This document shows, in pieces, positions 45,301 to 57,361 of a stretch of 64,000 bases of DNA. How positions within the stretch are numbered: position 1 is the first letter of the stretch; each line of letters opens with the position of its first letter. The DNA lies in NCBI GenBank assembly GCA_020912385.1, contig CP087213.1, positions 2,418,001 to 2,482,000 on the forward strand, written 5' to 3'. This stretch comes from Neofusicoccum parvum (lineage: Eukaryota > Ascomycota > Dothideomycetes > Botryosphaeriales > Botryosphaeriaceae). A program made the translations under genes and the position numbers. The notes under the pieces were generated by a model, which was not told where the DNA came from, made no database searches, and saw only the letters and a program-made list of their open reading frames with translations.

Positions 45301-48300
45301 GCGAGTGGGAGTTTGTCCTCACGGCGGGCTGCGCACTCGACGGCGTCGACGTGAAGCCGGCGGTGACGCTGGACTTTGCCGAGGAGGCGGTGACGGTGGT
45401 GCTGCAGTTCGACTACGCCGAGAGCGCGGGCGAGAAGTTGCTGCCGTCGGTCCTGGACTGGCTCGGCAAACGCACTGGTGCCGAACACGCCTTTCGCGAG
45501 TGTTTTGAGAGGGGTGGAGCAAACTTCAGCCTGCCCCTGGTGCGGCGCGTCAGGTTGGTGCTGGATCGCGGCCAGGTGACGGCGCAGGCTGCAGCTCCCT
45601 CGGTGCAGCACATCAACGTGGAGCTTGAGTTGGGCGTCAAGTTTGGACAGCCGACGGTCGACGGCAAGGTGCAGAAGGTTGTCTTTCTGTTCACGTATCA
45701 GTGGACCAAGGGGCGCGGCAGCTCGCTCCAGGGTTGCCTGTGGTGCCGTAAGTACTTCTGCTCTCCCTCGTTCCTGCGCTCACTAACGCGGGTGCAGCCC
45801 CACCGGCTGACAGCTTCATTGACCGCCGTCTGCTCGTCGAGTACGAGCCGCACCTCCAGCTCCAACCCAGCAGCGTGTCTGGCCGCGCCAGCTGGGCCGA
45901 TGGGCTGGACCTCGTCGAACTCATCCCGGCAGACCCCACGGGCGCCCCAGGGGGCAAGATCGTGCACATTCCAGACGGCATTCCCACGCGCGTGGAGCGT
46001 GCCGTGCTGCAGCTTGACGGCAGTGCCATGTCGTTCGAGGGTGCCATTGTCTGCCGCGAGCCGGCGTCAAACGACATTCCAAAGCTGCCGCTCAGCAGCA
46101 TCCGGCTCAACGCGAGCTACGCCTTCGCGACGAAGCAGTTCCACATCGACTTCGATTTTGGCGCGCTGATGTGGACGCAGCCTGGGTCGTCGATACCGCC
46201 CATCCAGCTGCGCGGGTCCGTCATGTACGACAGCGCCAGGGAGTGGGCGCTTCAGGGGTCCGTCGAGACGCTGGGCATGCAGTGCGCGCACCTGCTCAAC
46301 TTCTTCGACGACGAGACGGGGCCGGCGGCCACCGCGCTCGTCCAGCACGTGAGGCTCAACTACCTGTCGCTTTCGTACCACTACGCCAAAGACGCGGGCA
46401 AGAACAACCCAGCAAGCGGCTTTGAGTTTGCCGGCAGCATGAGCATCGGGAGCCTCGACCTGGGACTGACGTTCCGGTACACGGGCCCGAAGCAGTGGAC
46501 CTTCGAGACGAACGGGAGCGTCTCGGGCGACGAGTGCTCCCTGCAGGCCATCCTCGACAGCATCGTCGGCGACGGCACCGTCGAGCTGCCGCCGTTCGTC
46601 GGTGACATGACCGTCGGGCGGCCGTCGTCGTCGGGCGCCCAGGAGTTCTTCAGACTGGCCGTGGCGGCGCAGCCGCTGCGAGAGGACAAGCCGCAGCGCA
46701 GCAGGCCCGGCGCCCGCATGGTCGCGGCCACGGTCACGGTCAACGTGGGCCCTGTCTCGTTCACGTTCGCGCAGTTCCGCCGCACGGGCTGGTCGGTCGA
46801 CAAGAACCCGTCGAAGCGCTTCCTGCGCGTCGATGTGACGGAGCTGCCCCACGTCGACATTCCGCTGGTCGGCCGGTTCGCCCAGCCGTTCGACAGGATG
46901 TGCTTCGTGTGGGTGCAGGATGGGTCCAAGACGGCAACGGCGAAGCAGGTGCCCGGGCTGACGCTGGCAGAGGTGGACGAGCTCAACGAAATGCTGCCGG
47001 AAGGCGGCCAGGTCTACTACAGGCAGGTCAAAGGCGGAAGCGACGTCGTGGTCCAGGCGGGCTACCACTTCATGCTCGTGGCCGACGGGACCGTCGTGCT
47101 GGACTACGTGCTGCCGCCGTCGAGCAAGAAGAAGGTGCCGCCTCCAGCGGCAGCGTTGGCACAGCACGGGACGCTGCAGCAGATCCTGGGCCCCGGGACC
47201 CGAGTGGAAAGCGGAGGGCCCATGGCCTGCCGCGAGTGCCCCGGCCTGAGCCGGTTGCATCTGCACATGCCCCGCGAGAAGGCCCCGGCCACGGACACGC
47301 CCGCCAGCGGCACGACGAAGGCGCCCTTCGCGAAGACCATCGGCTCCCTGGCCATCTCCAACATCGGCCTCGCATGGCGCGGCGGCACGCTCTCGCTGTG
47401 CCTCGACGCCGAGGTGCACGCCGGGCCCATCGCCCTGGCCCTGAAGGGCTTCAGCATCGACGTGGGCCTCAGCAAGCACACGCTGCAGGGCGGCGACTTG
47501 CCGGTTGGCTTCACGCTGGAGGGCATGGCGGTTGCGCTGGACCGGCCGCCGCTGGCGCTAGCCGGCGGGCTCGCGCGCCGCCGGCTGCCCAGCGGCGACT
47601 TCTTCACCGGCGGCGTCGCCGTGGCCTTCTCCGAGTGGGCCTTCCTGGCCGCTGGCGGCTACGGCCGCCTCAGGTCCGGCGGCAGGACGGTCGACAGCGC
47701 CTTCGTGTTCGCGCGGCTGGACGGGCCGCTGGTCACGCTCGAGTTTGCGACCCTCTCGGGCCTGACGGGCGGCATTGGCTACAACAGCGCGCTCGCGCTG
47801 CCCACGATCGACCAGGTGCCCGAGTTCCCTTTCCTGAAGATGCCGGCCGTGGCGCCGGGGCCGGGCACGGGCAACGCGACCATGGACACGCTGCAGGCGC
47901 TGCTGGGTACGCACTGGTTCGCGCCGCAGGCCGACGCCTTCTGGGTGGGCGCGGGGCTGACGGTGACGGCGTGCCAGATGCTGGACGTGGCCGCCGTCGC
48001 GGTCGTCAAGTGGGATCCGGACGTGACGCTGGCCGTCAACGCGCTGGCCGTGGCCAACGTGCCGTCGGACGCGGCGGCGTACAAGCTCGCGCACGTCGAG
48101 CTGGGCATCGTCGCCAGCGTCAACTGGGGCCGCGGCGTCGCCAGCTTCGAGGCGCAGCTCGCGCCGTCGTCGTTCATCCTCGACCCTTCGTGCCACCTCT
48201 CGGGCGGCTTCGCGCTGCGCTACTGGTTCGCCGACGGCGCGCAGCAGACCAAGGGCGCCTGGGTCTTCACCATGGGCGGCTACCACGCGCGCTACACGCC

Positions 48301-49860
48301 GCCGCCGCAGTACCCCAACCCGCCGCGGCTGCAGATTGCGTGGGCGCTCGGCCCGCTGGCCATTACCGGCCAGGCCTACTTCGCCATGACGCCCGCCGTG
48401 TGCATGGCCGGCGGGTCGCTGCACGTCGCGCTGGCCGCCGGCGTGCTCGAGGCCTTCCTCGACGTCGCCGCCGACTTCCTCATCGCCTTCCAGCCCTTCA
48501 GCTTCGCCGCCACCAGCCGCGTCTCCGTCGGCGTGCGCTACCGCCTCGACCTGTGGTTCGTCACGCTGCACATCAGCGTCGACATCGCCGCGTCCGTCGC
48601 GCTGCAGGGCCCGCCCGTCGCCGGCACCTGCCACGTCGACTTTTGGGTCTTTGGCTTCGACATCCACTTCGGCTCGGCCGTCGAGCAGCGCCCGGAGCCC
48701 GCGTCGCTGCCCGAGTTCTTCGACCTCGCCCTGCAGAAGGGCAACAGCCCCGGCGTCTCCCTTTCCGCCCAGCAGCAGCAGCAGACGCCCGCCCCGCACG
48801 TGTTCCGCTGCTTGTCGGGCATCTTCGCGGACCCGCTGCCCGCCGCCGCCGCTCCGGCCAGCGCTGATGCTGGTGCTGATGATGCTGATGCCATGTGGAC
48901 CGTCCACGCCGGCACCTTTTCCTTCAGCCTCACCTGCGTGTTCGCCGTGTCCAGCATGACGGTGTATCCGGGCGGCGAGGAGCCCATGGTGCGCGACGCC
49001 GCGACCGCGCCCATCTACTCGACGCCCATGCGCCTCGGGGCGGCCGACAAGCCGCTCGGGTCGGCGCTGGCGGTGACGTTGGAGAGGGTTGGTAGCGATG
49101 GCGACGATGAGCGCTACGAGCCGCAGTGGGAGCTGTCTCCTGTCGTCAGCAATGTGCCCAGGGGGCTGTGGGGCGAATGTAAGCGAGCTTCTTCCTCTTT
49201 CTCTTCCTCCCTTTCCCTTCTCCACCCATCCAACTAACCCCCGTAGACGACCCCTCCACCGACCCGCTTCGCGTCGCCGGTAGTAGTAGTAATAGCGTCA
49301 TCCCCCTCACCACCGGCTGGACCTTTGTCGCGCCGCCGCCGGACCTGGCCGACGACCGCATCCCCGAGTTTGACGCTGTGCGCTCCCAGCTGCAGACGGT
49401 GCTCGACCCGCCCCCGCCGCTGCCGGATGCGGGGGTGTGGGAGGATGGTGCTTGGATTCCGGTGTCGGAGAAGTCCGAGTCGCGGGGCCAGCGGGAGAAG
49501 CAGTCGTTGCTGCTGGTAGCGGAGGGGGAAGAGGGAGGAGAAAGAGTGGTGGAAGAGGAGAGGCAGGAGGAGCAGGAGCAGGAGGTGAAGGAAGAAGAGG
49601 AAGTGAAGGGAGAGACAGAAGTAAAGGAAGAAGAAAAACGAAGCCCAGGCGATGACGACGACGACGCTGACAAGCCGTGGCAGAATGTGCGCCGGTACTG
49701 GCTAGCGCCGCGGCGGGGCGTGGGCGAGGCGGAGAAGGCGGCGAAGGCATGGGCGGCCGCGATGAACTGGCCCGAGGGGTCCGTCTGCGGCGCCGTGCCG
49801 GTGCGGCTGGTAAGCGACTTAGAGAGGCTGTATACCGCGGCGCCGATGGTGGCGGCGTGA
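42319..49860 (+). CDS. Giant fusion: ComEC-like MBL domain plus DUF6603-like region (2455 aa)
   Basis: Start at 42319 (MDEKRRVDSFHLGLG). Introns at 43478-43533, 45748-45797 and 49179-49246 give 2455 residues. Residues 1-390 form a metallo-beta-lactamase domain of the ComEC/Rec2 kind: SHWDADHYGG carries HxDxDH (His82, Asp84, Asp86, His87), with later VKASHHGAKSS and VGDKHGHPS. After it comes a nuclear-signal-like PPSKKPRVE (about residue 435). The remainder, about 430-2250, is long and beta-rich. Part of it (about 1620-2250) resembles DUF6603, with SGLTGGIGYNSALALPTIDQ and HVELGIVASVNWG. The tail at about 49530-49675 is a Glu/Asp-rich, probably disordered stretch. No signal peptide or membrane span is seen. 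The role is unknown; a hydrolase head on a huge repeat-like body is suggested. Confidence 0.78.
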
Positions 49861-51092
49861 GGAGGGGGGAGACCAACATGCATACATAGTTGCCGTTTCC
49901 CGGCCAAACGCATCGATATCGCACGCACACGCATCCCAGTCCGGCAACAGACGGGAAGGTTAGTTTGTAGGGACCCTGTTAAGTTTTTTTTTGTCGGTGT
50001 GCAGATAGTGTGGCGGGGGGAGCGAGGGAAGCAGGCCACCGAGCCAGCCAGTCGGGGAGGAAGAAGAAGGAAGGGTCCTTCCCGAGATTGATTGTATATT
50101 GTATGCCGCGCCGAACGCACGCGCGCCAGCGTGTGTCATCGGGATGGGCCACCGCGGACACCAAGCAAGCCACTCTGAACCGGGCCGATGGTCGGGGCGG
50201 AAAGTTCGTTTGTTTAGCTTTTTGGGAGGCTGTGTTCGGGATGAACCCTAAAAGCTTGGGGTGCGGGATGGATGTGTTGTGCGTTTATGCTTAATTTTTT
50301 GATTGTTCTTGCTGGATGCGTATTTCTTCTGGTTTTGGGAGGGCGTTGGGGACGTTTTTGGAGTCCGCCTTGTGGGGCTTCAAGGAGACGAGCGTGCCAG
50401 CGATGACGGGGCTGGGCACTGCGGACGGTCTGGTATGCGCATGAGGGAATTGAGAGAAAGAGAGAGAGCCAGGAAATCGTGTTGCAGCCAGTAGAAAGCC
50501 AACGTACTGACCGTCTGCAACTCTGGTCCAGGCCAAAGCGTTATGCAAAGCACAGGAAATGCGGCTGGGACGGTGATAAGTGTGATTGTATCCTATCACG
50601 GTAAGCTAGCTCAGACTCTAGTAAAGTTAGTGGGACGACGCCAAATCGCTCTGCGATGCGCTTGAATACATTCTACCAACTATTCCACCTGCATTTGAAC
50701 GGAATAGCGAATCACATTCCTTTGAAGTCTGATTTATGTTGTAGTACTAGAGAGAAACTGGCAATGATGCTACGCTCTTCGCGTATTTAATGTCGGCGAC
50801 GACGGTCGCCAGTTTGTGGAGGTTGAGCACCCGCTAAAAGAACTGGTGTTAGTACCTTCTGAGCACACCGCATGTATCGACCAATCAATATCATTTTAAA
50901 AGCAATACTTACCACTTATGCTGTCTGCATAGTAGTATTGCTGGGAGGTACTGTAAGGGAATTGTCAAAAATTGATGGTTCTTGAATGATTAATGAGATC
51001 CCAGGCGAAGAGGAGAGGGGGGTTAGGGAGGCACCCTCTCTTATCCTCTTACCAGGCTGAAACTACGCTAAGAAAGCTAAATACACGTGATT
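49861..51092. other. Intergenic sequence
   Basis: 1232 bp between convergent genes. It contains the 3' flank of the giant gene and AT-richer sequence. A poly-T run lies near 49985-49992. No gene, tRNA or complete transposon was recognised. Confidence 0.45.
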
Positions 51093-52018
51093 TTAACAGG
51101 AATTAGTCAAATCTAAGATATCTGCAAGATATTCACTGATATACCTTGGTTGCGGCGGTGTATACACATGTTTAGACGGCTCGTGAGAGGGTGGAGGGTA
51201 GCCGTATCTGGGCGGATCTTGATAGCTGGAGTAGTGTGACCGGTTCGGATCTGCTTCCCTGCTGGGCGGCTGGCTGTATCCATAGGATGGGGCTGTCCTT
51301 ATATTGCCTTGTCCATATCCGGGGGCTGGTATGTAGCGAGCTTCTTGCTGGGCATAAGTGTAGTCTCCTCCCCCATAGGAACTTTGGGCGGGTGCCCTGT
51401 ATCCTGATGACGGCGGGTGGCCCGCGTATACCTGAGAGGGGGGCGAGGTATTAGAATCCTTAGGTGAAGACGTACTTGGCCCGTAGTATTGCCTAGTCTG
51501 GTGAGTCCTAGAGTCTTGGTAGGCAACTAGAGCGTTGTTAGGAGACTGAACTATCATCTTCTAATTATAGGTAGGCTACCTCTTCCCTGCTGGACCTCAG
51601 CGCGCCACCGCTGCGTGTCCAGCTTTAAGTCCTGCACCATTTGCTGTGGCAAGGCTGTGAGCAAACTACTAAAAGAAACGGAGACGCAGTGCAACGCACC
51701 GATGTTAGGGCGCGATAAGCGGTTATCCTATATCCTTCAACACCCTAGACACTTAGTCAGTAGATGAGATGTGCAACTCGAACGTTGGGTAATATCGAAC
51801 CTCCCATTCAAAGGTTCCAATTCCCGGCTTGACGTGCACGACCGGGCCTACATAGCGCTCGATATCAGCGGTGATCACCTCACGCGCGATGCCCTCTCCG
51901 GGTTGGAACCAGTGCCTGGTCGGTATCGGGCTTCGAGGCGTTAATAAAGCAATGAAAAATGGGGAAAATATCCAACCTTCTACATGATCTGAAGAAATAA
52001 CGCTGATTGGAACAGTCC
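51093..52018 (-). CDS. Conserved fungal protein with Tyr/Pro/Ser-rich tail
   Basis: Function unknown. Spliced exons give the N-terminal block HWFQPGEGIAREVITADI then ERYVGPVVHVKPGIGTFE, GVEGYRITAYRALTS, QMVQDLKLDTQRWRAEV and finally AYQDSRTHQTRQYYGPS. This matches a block I recall as widespread in filamentous fungi (GEGISREVITADIQRYLGP..., ...LTSQMIQDLK), followed by a disordered tail rich in Tyr, Pro, Gln, Ser and Gly. Introns lie near 51768-51824, 51635-51689 and 51533-51586. The first exon and the true start are not resolved, so the right boundary is approximate. The tail is low complexity (for example YGYPPPSHEPSKHVYTPP) and could drive condensation. Confidence 0.6.
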
Positions 52019-52122
52019 ACCGAAAGATATCACGTATGCTTGACCACACACTACAATGAACGTACAACGTAAGAAACGCAAAGGGATTATAACTGCATAA
52101 TACATACAAACCATCCAAATCA

Positions 52123-55100
52123 TTAGCCTGTAGCCTCATCTCTCTTTGTGGTCGTCACCGGTTTCCACTCCTCAAAATCCATGTATGTGTCCTCTTGCCG
52201 CTGTCTCACCGTTTCTGCAGACACTTGCTCACCGTCCCCCACATGAAGAACCAACAGGTCAATTTTACCGCCCTCTTTAGTCCCACGAAAAAATTGGAAT
52301 TCGAGAACCACACCCAAGTCTGCGCCTTGGGCACACAGAAATTCCAACATTTCCGTTTGACTGTGTAGTACCGCATCGACGATTGGCGTCTTCAAGCTCC
52401 GATCCCTTCTGTTGATGTCGGCGCCATGGTCGAGCAACATCTTTGCAATCTCTGTGTGACCTTTCTGAGCTGCTATGTGCAGTAGGCTGTAGTTTTGCTC
52501 TAGATCACGGGTGGCATTCATTGCCGCACCTGCTGACAATAGAGCTTTGAGGGAAGCCACTCGGGACATGGCCACTGCGATGGACAGGGGCGTGACATTC
52601 TCGACGAGCAGATTCACATCTGCCCCACCGTCGATCAAAACTTGTACCATCTCAGCATTATCGCGGTAATACAAGCAAAAGTGGAGAGCTGGGATTCCCT
52701 CCAAAGTTGCTCCGTCTGGGTTTGCACCGGCGTTGAGAAGGAGCTGTGCCATTTCAGGGGTCCTCTGCAAGGTACTTAGATGGAGTGGCAAGAGGACAGT
52801 GGTTTGTCCCTTGGGCTGAAACAGTCTGTCGGGTTGTGCGCCGTGGTCCAACAACATGCGTGCGAATTCAACCTTCCCGATGTGGACTGCTATTTGAAGT
52901 GCAGTCATACCGTCGTTATTTTCGCGATTGATGTCGTCTATCGTGAAAATCGGATGCGTCAAAGCCTCTGTAATGCCGAATGTAGCGGCAATATGAATAA
53001 GTGTGTTGCCTTCGTTGTTCGTATATTGGCCAAGACGGTTTAGATCAAATCGAGCATCCACCTGTATTCCGAAGTTCCGCATGTACTCAATCACACTATC
53101 AAGAGCGTTCGATAGAGATGGAAAGTCCGCTTTTACTCCGGGGCGTGCCTCACGCCTTCCCTGCTCTTGTGCCTTCCTTAGCCGAAGCGTAGCCGTTCGC
53201 CGTTCTACTTCTTGAAAAGGCCGACTTTTGGAATCAGCTACATTCTCCCCCCGATGGAGCTCGGGCTTCTGGAACATCTGAATGCCAGAGTTGCGGTTTT
53301 TGAAGAGGGCCCTCCAATCACCATGATCTTCTTTGATCTTAACAAATCCAGCGAAGTCCCAATCTTGAGGAAGACGCCAAGTTTGCTTGGCTTCGCGAGC
53401 CTCTCTACTGAGGTGTTTCAGCCAGTATGGGTTCAGCATTCCCTCATTCCTTCGGAGCAGCTCTTCCCGCCGTGACGTAGTTTCGTTCAACATTCTCCAG
53501 CGGTTGCTCAAATACTGTATCTCCGGAGGAGCCCCTTCCAAGTTTTCGGCGCTGTTGTCGTCTTTCGGTATCGGCGGAGGCCACATTCCTGCGAAGGGTT
53601 CCGGTCCCGACACCCAGTCGAATGTCCGCGACATAGCCACCCTCCTGGACTCAGACGAACAATTAAGGAGCTCTTCGATACGACTACGGTTCCTTTCTAC
53701 TGCACTGATATATTCAAGCACTCTCTCATTCCGTGATGCCTTAGAGTGCTTCGTCCTTGCTGCAAGCAGTTTTTCAATCTCTTCTAGATCAGCATGCCAC
53801 TCGGTAAGGTCGTGGAGAGAGCCAGGTCTAATTTCGGCCGGCATTCCTGGTGCAGCGCGATAGATAGATAGCATATCAAGAGTTGTGAGGCCATTGGCAA
53901 TACGAAACTCTTGCGAGAGTCCATCTGCGTTTGTACAGGCATCGATGTCAAAATCTCGCGCAATGAGCAATTTGACAATTTCGACGTGGCCATTTCTCGA
54001 TGCCATGGCAAGAATTCGATGTTCCAAGTGCTCCATCTGTATTTGATCCCAGTGTAGGTCGAGCAAAAGACCAAACAATTCTGCGTCATGAATCTGGTCA
54101 TTCCGGGATATAGGCCGGACTCGTCCAATGATGATATGAAAGCAAGGTGTGCCATCGGAGCCTTTGAAATTTGCACCTCCGTGGCTTGCAACCCATCGAA
54201 TGCTCTCGATTAGTTTTGATCGCCGAGATGCCGTGGCAGTGTCACGGAAAAGCAGTAGATTACAGAAGATTGTCTCTCCATTTTCTCCTTTTTGGCCAAG
54301 CATTACACTCAGCTGTTCGTTTGAACAGTGTGATGCAATCAAATCTGCTGCTTCAATTTTGACTTGCTGCAAAGCCGCGACAAGTGGGGTTTGAGCTGTG
54401 CGAGAGCAGGTCTGGGCGAGCGGGCTCGTAGAGTCCGGTGGATCGTTATTCATTTGAAGGAGGTCCGGAAATTCCTCAAGAAGAAATATTAAACAGCGCA
54501 TGCAGTCGTACATGACACAAAGGACCAAAGCGGACGCATCTGAGTCATGTATCCCTTTTTTGAGGAGGTTTCCCGGATCGTTCAAGTGAGCGAGAACATC
54601 TAAACCTCGGTCCTGGATATATCGAGTGTATAACCTGACACTGGCGACATCGTCATGGAGTAACGCACGGGCAAGAGGGCACGTGGACTCGAATCCTTCT
54701 GTCGGATTCATATCTTCAGCAAGGAGCACCTGAATGGTTTTGGCATATGCAGTATCATACTCGCCATCGAGCATGCACCGTCGCTCAAGATCCATCAGAT
54801 GATCAGGACCACCAAGTTGAGTAAGAGCTAGGATATCCAGCAAGGGGGTTTCCGTTGCATCCCAGATTTCTTCACCATTTTTGCACATCGTAGGGTTCTG
54901 ATATGATAGCTGAAGAAGCATGTTGCCGATATCGTGATATAGAAATGCGAAGCTGAGTTTGAGAGCAGCAGGAAAATCGGATATAGGGACTTCGAATTCG
55001 ATATGGGCACAGAAAATGGCGGTAGCGAGCATTGGCTTGCCACGCCTGATTGCCGAAGATAGGGGAGAATAGCGTGTCGGCAATCCATCAAAGACATTGT

Positions 55101-57361
55101 TTTCCTTGAAGGTATTTGAAACAGGAGACTCCGGGGTCGTCAAGTAGCCCAGTTCTGCACCTTTCTGGCAGGCAGTTCTCACAAATAATGCGGCTTGTGC
55201 ATCAGTTAACGCCGAGAGCTCATGGAGAAGGCCTGGGAGTAATTCATCCCAATCAGCCGCAGGAGCCGTTCCATGCAAGATCATATCCACCTCTTCGAAT
55301 GCGCCCAGAGTAAGACTTTCATGGAGAGTGTATTGTCTGTCGGGACTGTACAGCGGATCGAAATATAGCGGATCGAAATATAGTAAAAGCGTCGAACCCA
55401 GAAATGTGGTGTCTGTAACCTTAAAATCAGGCGATGACTTTTTATAAGCCAAGGGTCTCTCTAAAATGACCTTGCGGACGATATTCCAGAGAGACCTCCA
55501 TCGTGTAGAGAGGATCTGCATTGCACGGTTTGATCGTGAGAGAGCGAGGAGTGAAAGGTACAGCCGCACTGGAAGTCTCGATTCAACATGCGTTCCCTGA
55601 AGCATCAAGGTGGCATAACAGATTGCTACGACATTTCCGTGAAGAGCAGCCTGAATCATCCATTCGACGGCCTGTGCGCGGTCCATTGGATTGTGTCCTG
55701 GGTTCAGCCTGGAGAATGCCATCCAAGAGGAAAAGAGAGCTTTGGATTCCACACCGGCAGAATGACCCAGCAAACGCCGTTTGAATGCATCACGCAAGAT
55801 ATATAGGAACTCTGTAGGAGATAGCTCCTCGGAAAATTGGCTTGGAATGTCCTCGGTGATAGGCACGTAATCGATTGATTTATCGATATCTTCGAGTGAC
55901 AGCACGATTTGTTGTTCGATAGCCACCGCGTAGGTGTGGGATGATGTCCATGTGAAGAGATTGGAATGCTATTACGACATTAGATCCTGTAAAGCAGTTT
56001 TACAACAAATTATATTGATGCGCATTTGACAAAACTTACCTCACTTGTACTAGCAATCACGGCATCATCCCCTACGATTGTCAATCTCTTCTCCTCCCTT
56101 AATATCTTATCAGCATTTGTTACTAGCGCTTATAGAGCAAAACAGGATAGAATGAAGGATGTAAGGGGATCATTATTAATTGGACTTACATCATATCGCG
56201 CCCGAGGCGTTTAGCAAGCAACGTAAAGTTCTTAGTTAGACCGTCTGTGTCTGGTCGTAACCAGAAGAAAGCTTCCAGCGTTGAAGCCAGAATTTCGAAG
56301 ATTTCGACTTCATCCATTCCCATAGTCCCAAGGACATGTGCCAATGCTGGTGCAACCATGTCCTGACTCTTCATAAACCACATCAGATCAGGAATATCCT
56401 TCTCCTCCATACCGGGGGGAATGAAGATGGATAGGAAGCTGGAGCTTGATTCCTGAAGTCTCCCATGTCCGAACCCTTCATCTTTTCTAGCCCAGATACT
56501 ACCGACAACCAGTCCGTAAGAGTATACATCGGCTTTCTTCCAATCGACATCTGGGTCTTGGTTCAGCACCTCGGGAGAACACCAAATCGAAGTGGCGTGG
56601 ACAGGCTTTCCACTGGACCGGCCAGTGGCTTGAATGCTGCCACCAAAATCTGTGACTTTACCAATAATTTGTCGGTCAGGATTTGGGTGGCTTGAGATGA
56701 TGATGTTGTCCGGCTTGAGGTCACCGTGAACGAATCCAGCATGGTGAATAGCGTAAAGGCCCATCGCGATGTCTATCGTAATATGTCGCTTCTGCAAAAC
56801 TGACAGTCCAGGCCCAGGGGTTTGTATTACGTGAGCCAGCGATCCGTGTGTACCGAGTTCCATGGCAAGAACTGGGAAGGGATCATCTACGCGCCATCCA
56901 AGAAAGAGAACTTGGACGATGTTGGGATGGCCAGAAAGTGGGCGACGGCAGAGAGCTTTGATCTCTCTAAGGATTGTATCGTAGACCAGTTGTCGTTGCG
57001 CCTGGTTCGAGACATCCCGAGCTTGTCGCGAGCGAAAGACCTTCAGCGCAATAGTCGTTTTTTGTGGCAATATCGTTTCGGTCGAGTCGTCGGTGACATG
57101 CTGCACGACCTGTGCAGTAAACCCGCTGCCGAGCACAGAGACTTCGCGACCGGACGATTTGTCAACGCCTATGTGACCAATTGCAACAGAAGGGACCCCC
57201 AAGGCAATGGATGCCTTCGCAAACGCCTCAAAATCAGCCCCAGAGAAATTCTCGTAGAACTTGCTGTGATGAGATGGCTTGAAGATCTTGAGTTTTTTTA
57301 CTGCTTGCGTGGATGAGGATTGAGACTGGGAGGCTGAAATGAGCCTTCCAGAACGGTCCAT
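52123..57361 (-). CDS. Protein kinase - ankyrin repeat fusion (1691 aa)
   Basis: Exons 56190-57361, 56040-56097 and 52123-55968 join in frame into 1691 residues, start at 57361 (MDRSGRLISASQSQSSS). The kinase domain (about 60-390) has a glycine loop LGSGFTAQVV, the VAIK-type Lys in ALKVFRSRQ, the catalytic loop HGDLKPDN and DFGG, so it is probably active, though Gly replaces Arg of HRD. The middle shows helical Sel1/TPR-like sequence, for example AVEWMIQAALHGNVVAICYA. The C-terminal 260 residues contain six or seven ankyrin repeats, such as GMTALQIAVHIGKVEFARML and SLLHIAAQKGHTEIAKMLLD. A five-residue repeat (YFDPL twice) comes from a 15-nt duplication near 55353-55382. The third-exon join must skip a TTTACAG acceptor, which would give a stop. 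Such proteins resemble fungal NLR-like or signalling proteins. Confidence 0.78.

Noticed and set aside
47558..49225. A 555-codon minus-strand frame and other long frames inside the giant MBL-DUF6603 gene
   Set aside because: Low-complexity shadow frames (Arg/Glu/Gly-rich) of the GC-rich coding strand.
51753..52139. Separate 128-codon gene downstream of the ankyrin frame
   Set aside because: Only its middle part is real; splicing joins it to the Tyr/Pro-rich frame at 51093-51557, and its upstream half is probably intron or leader.
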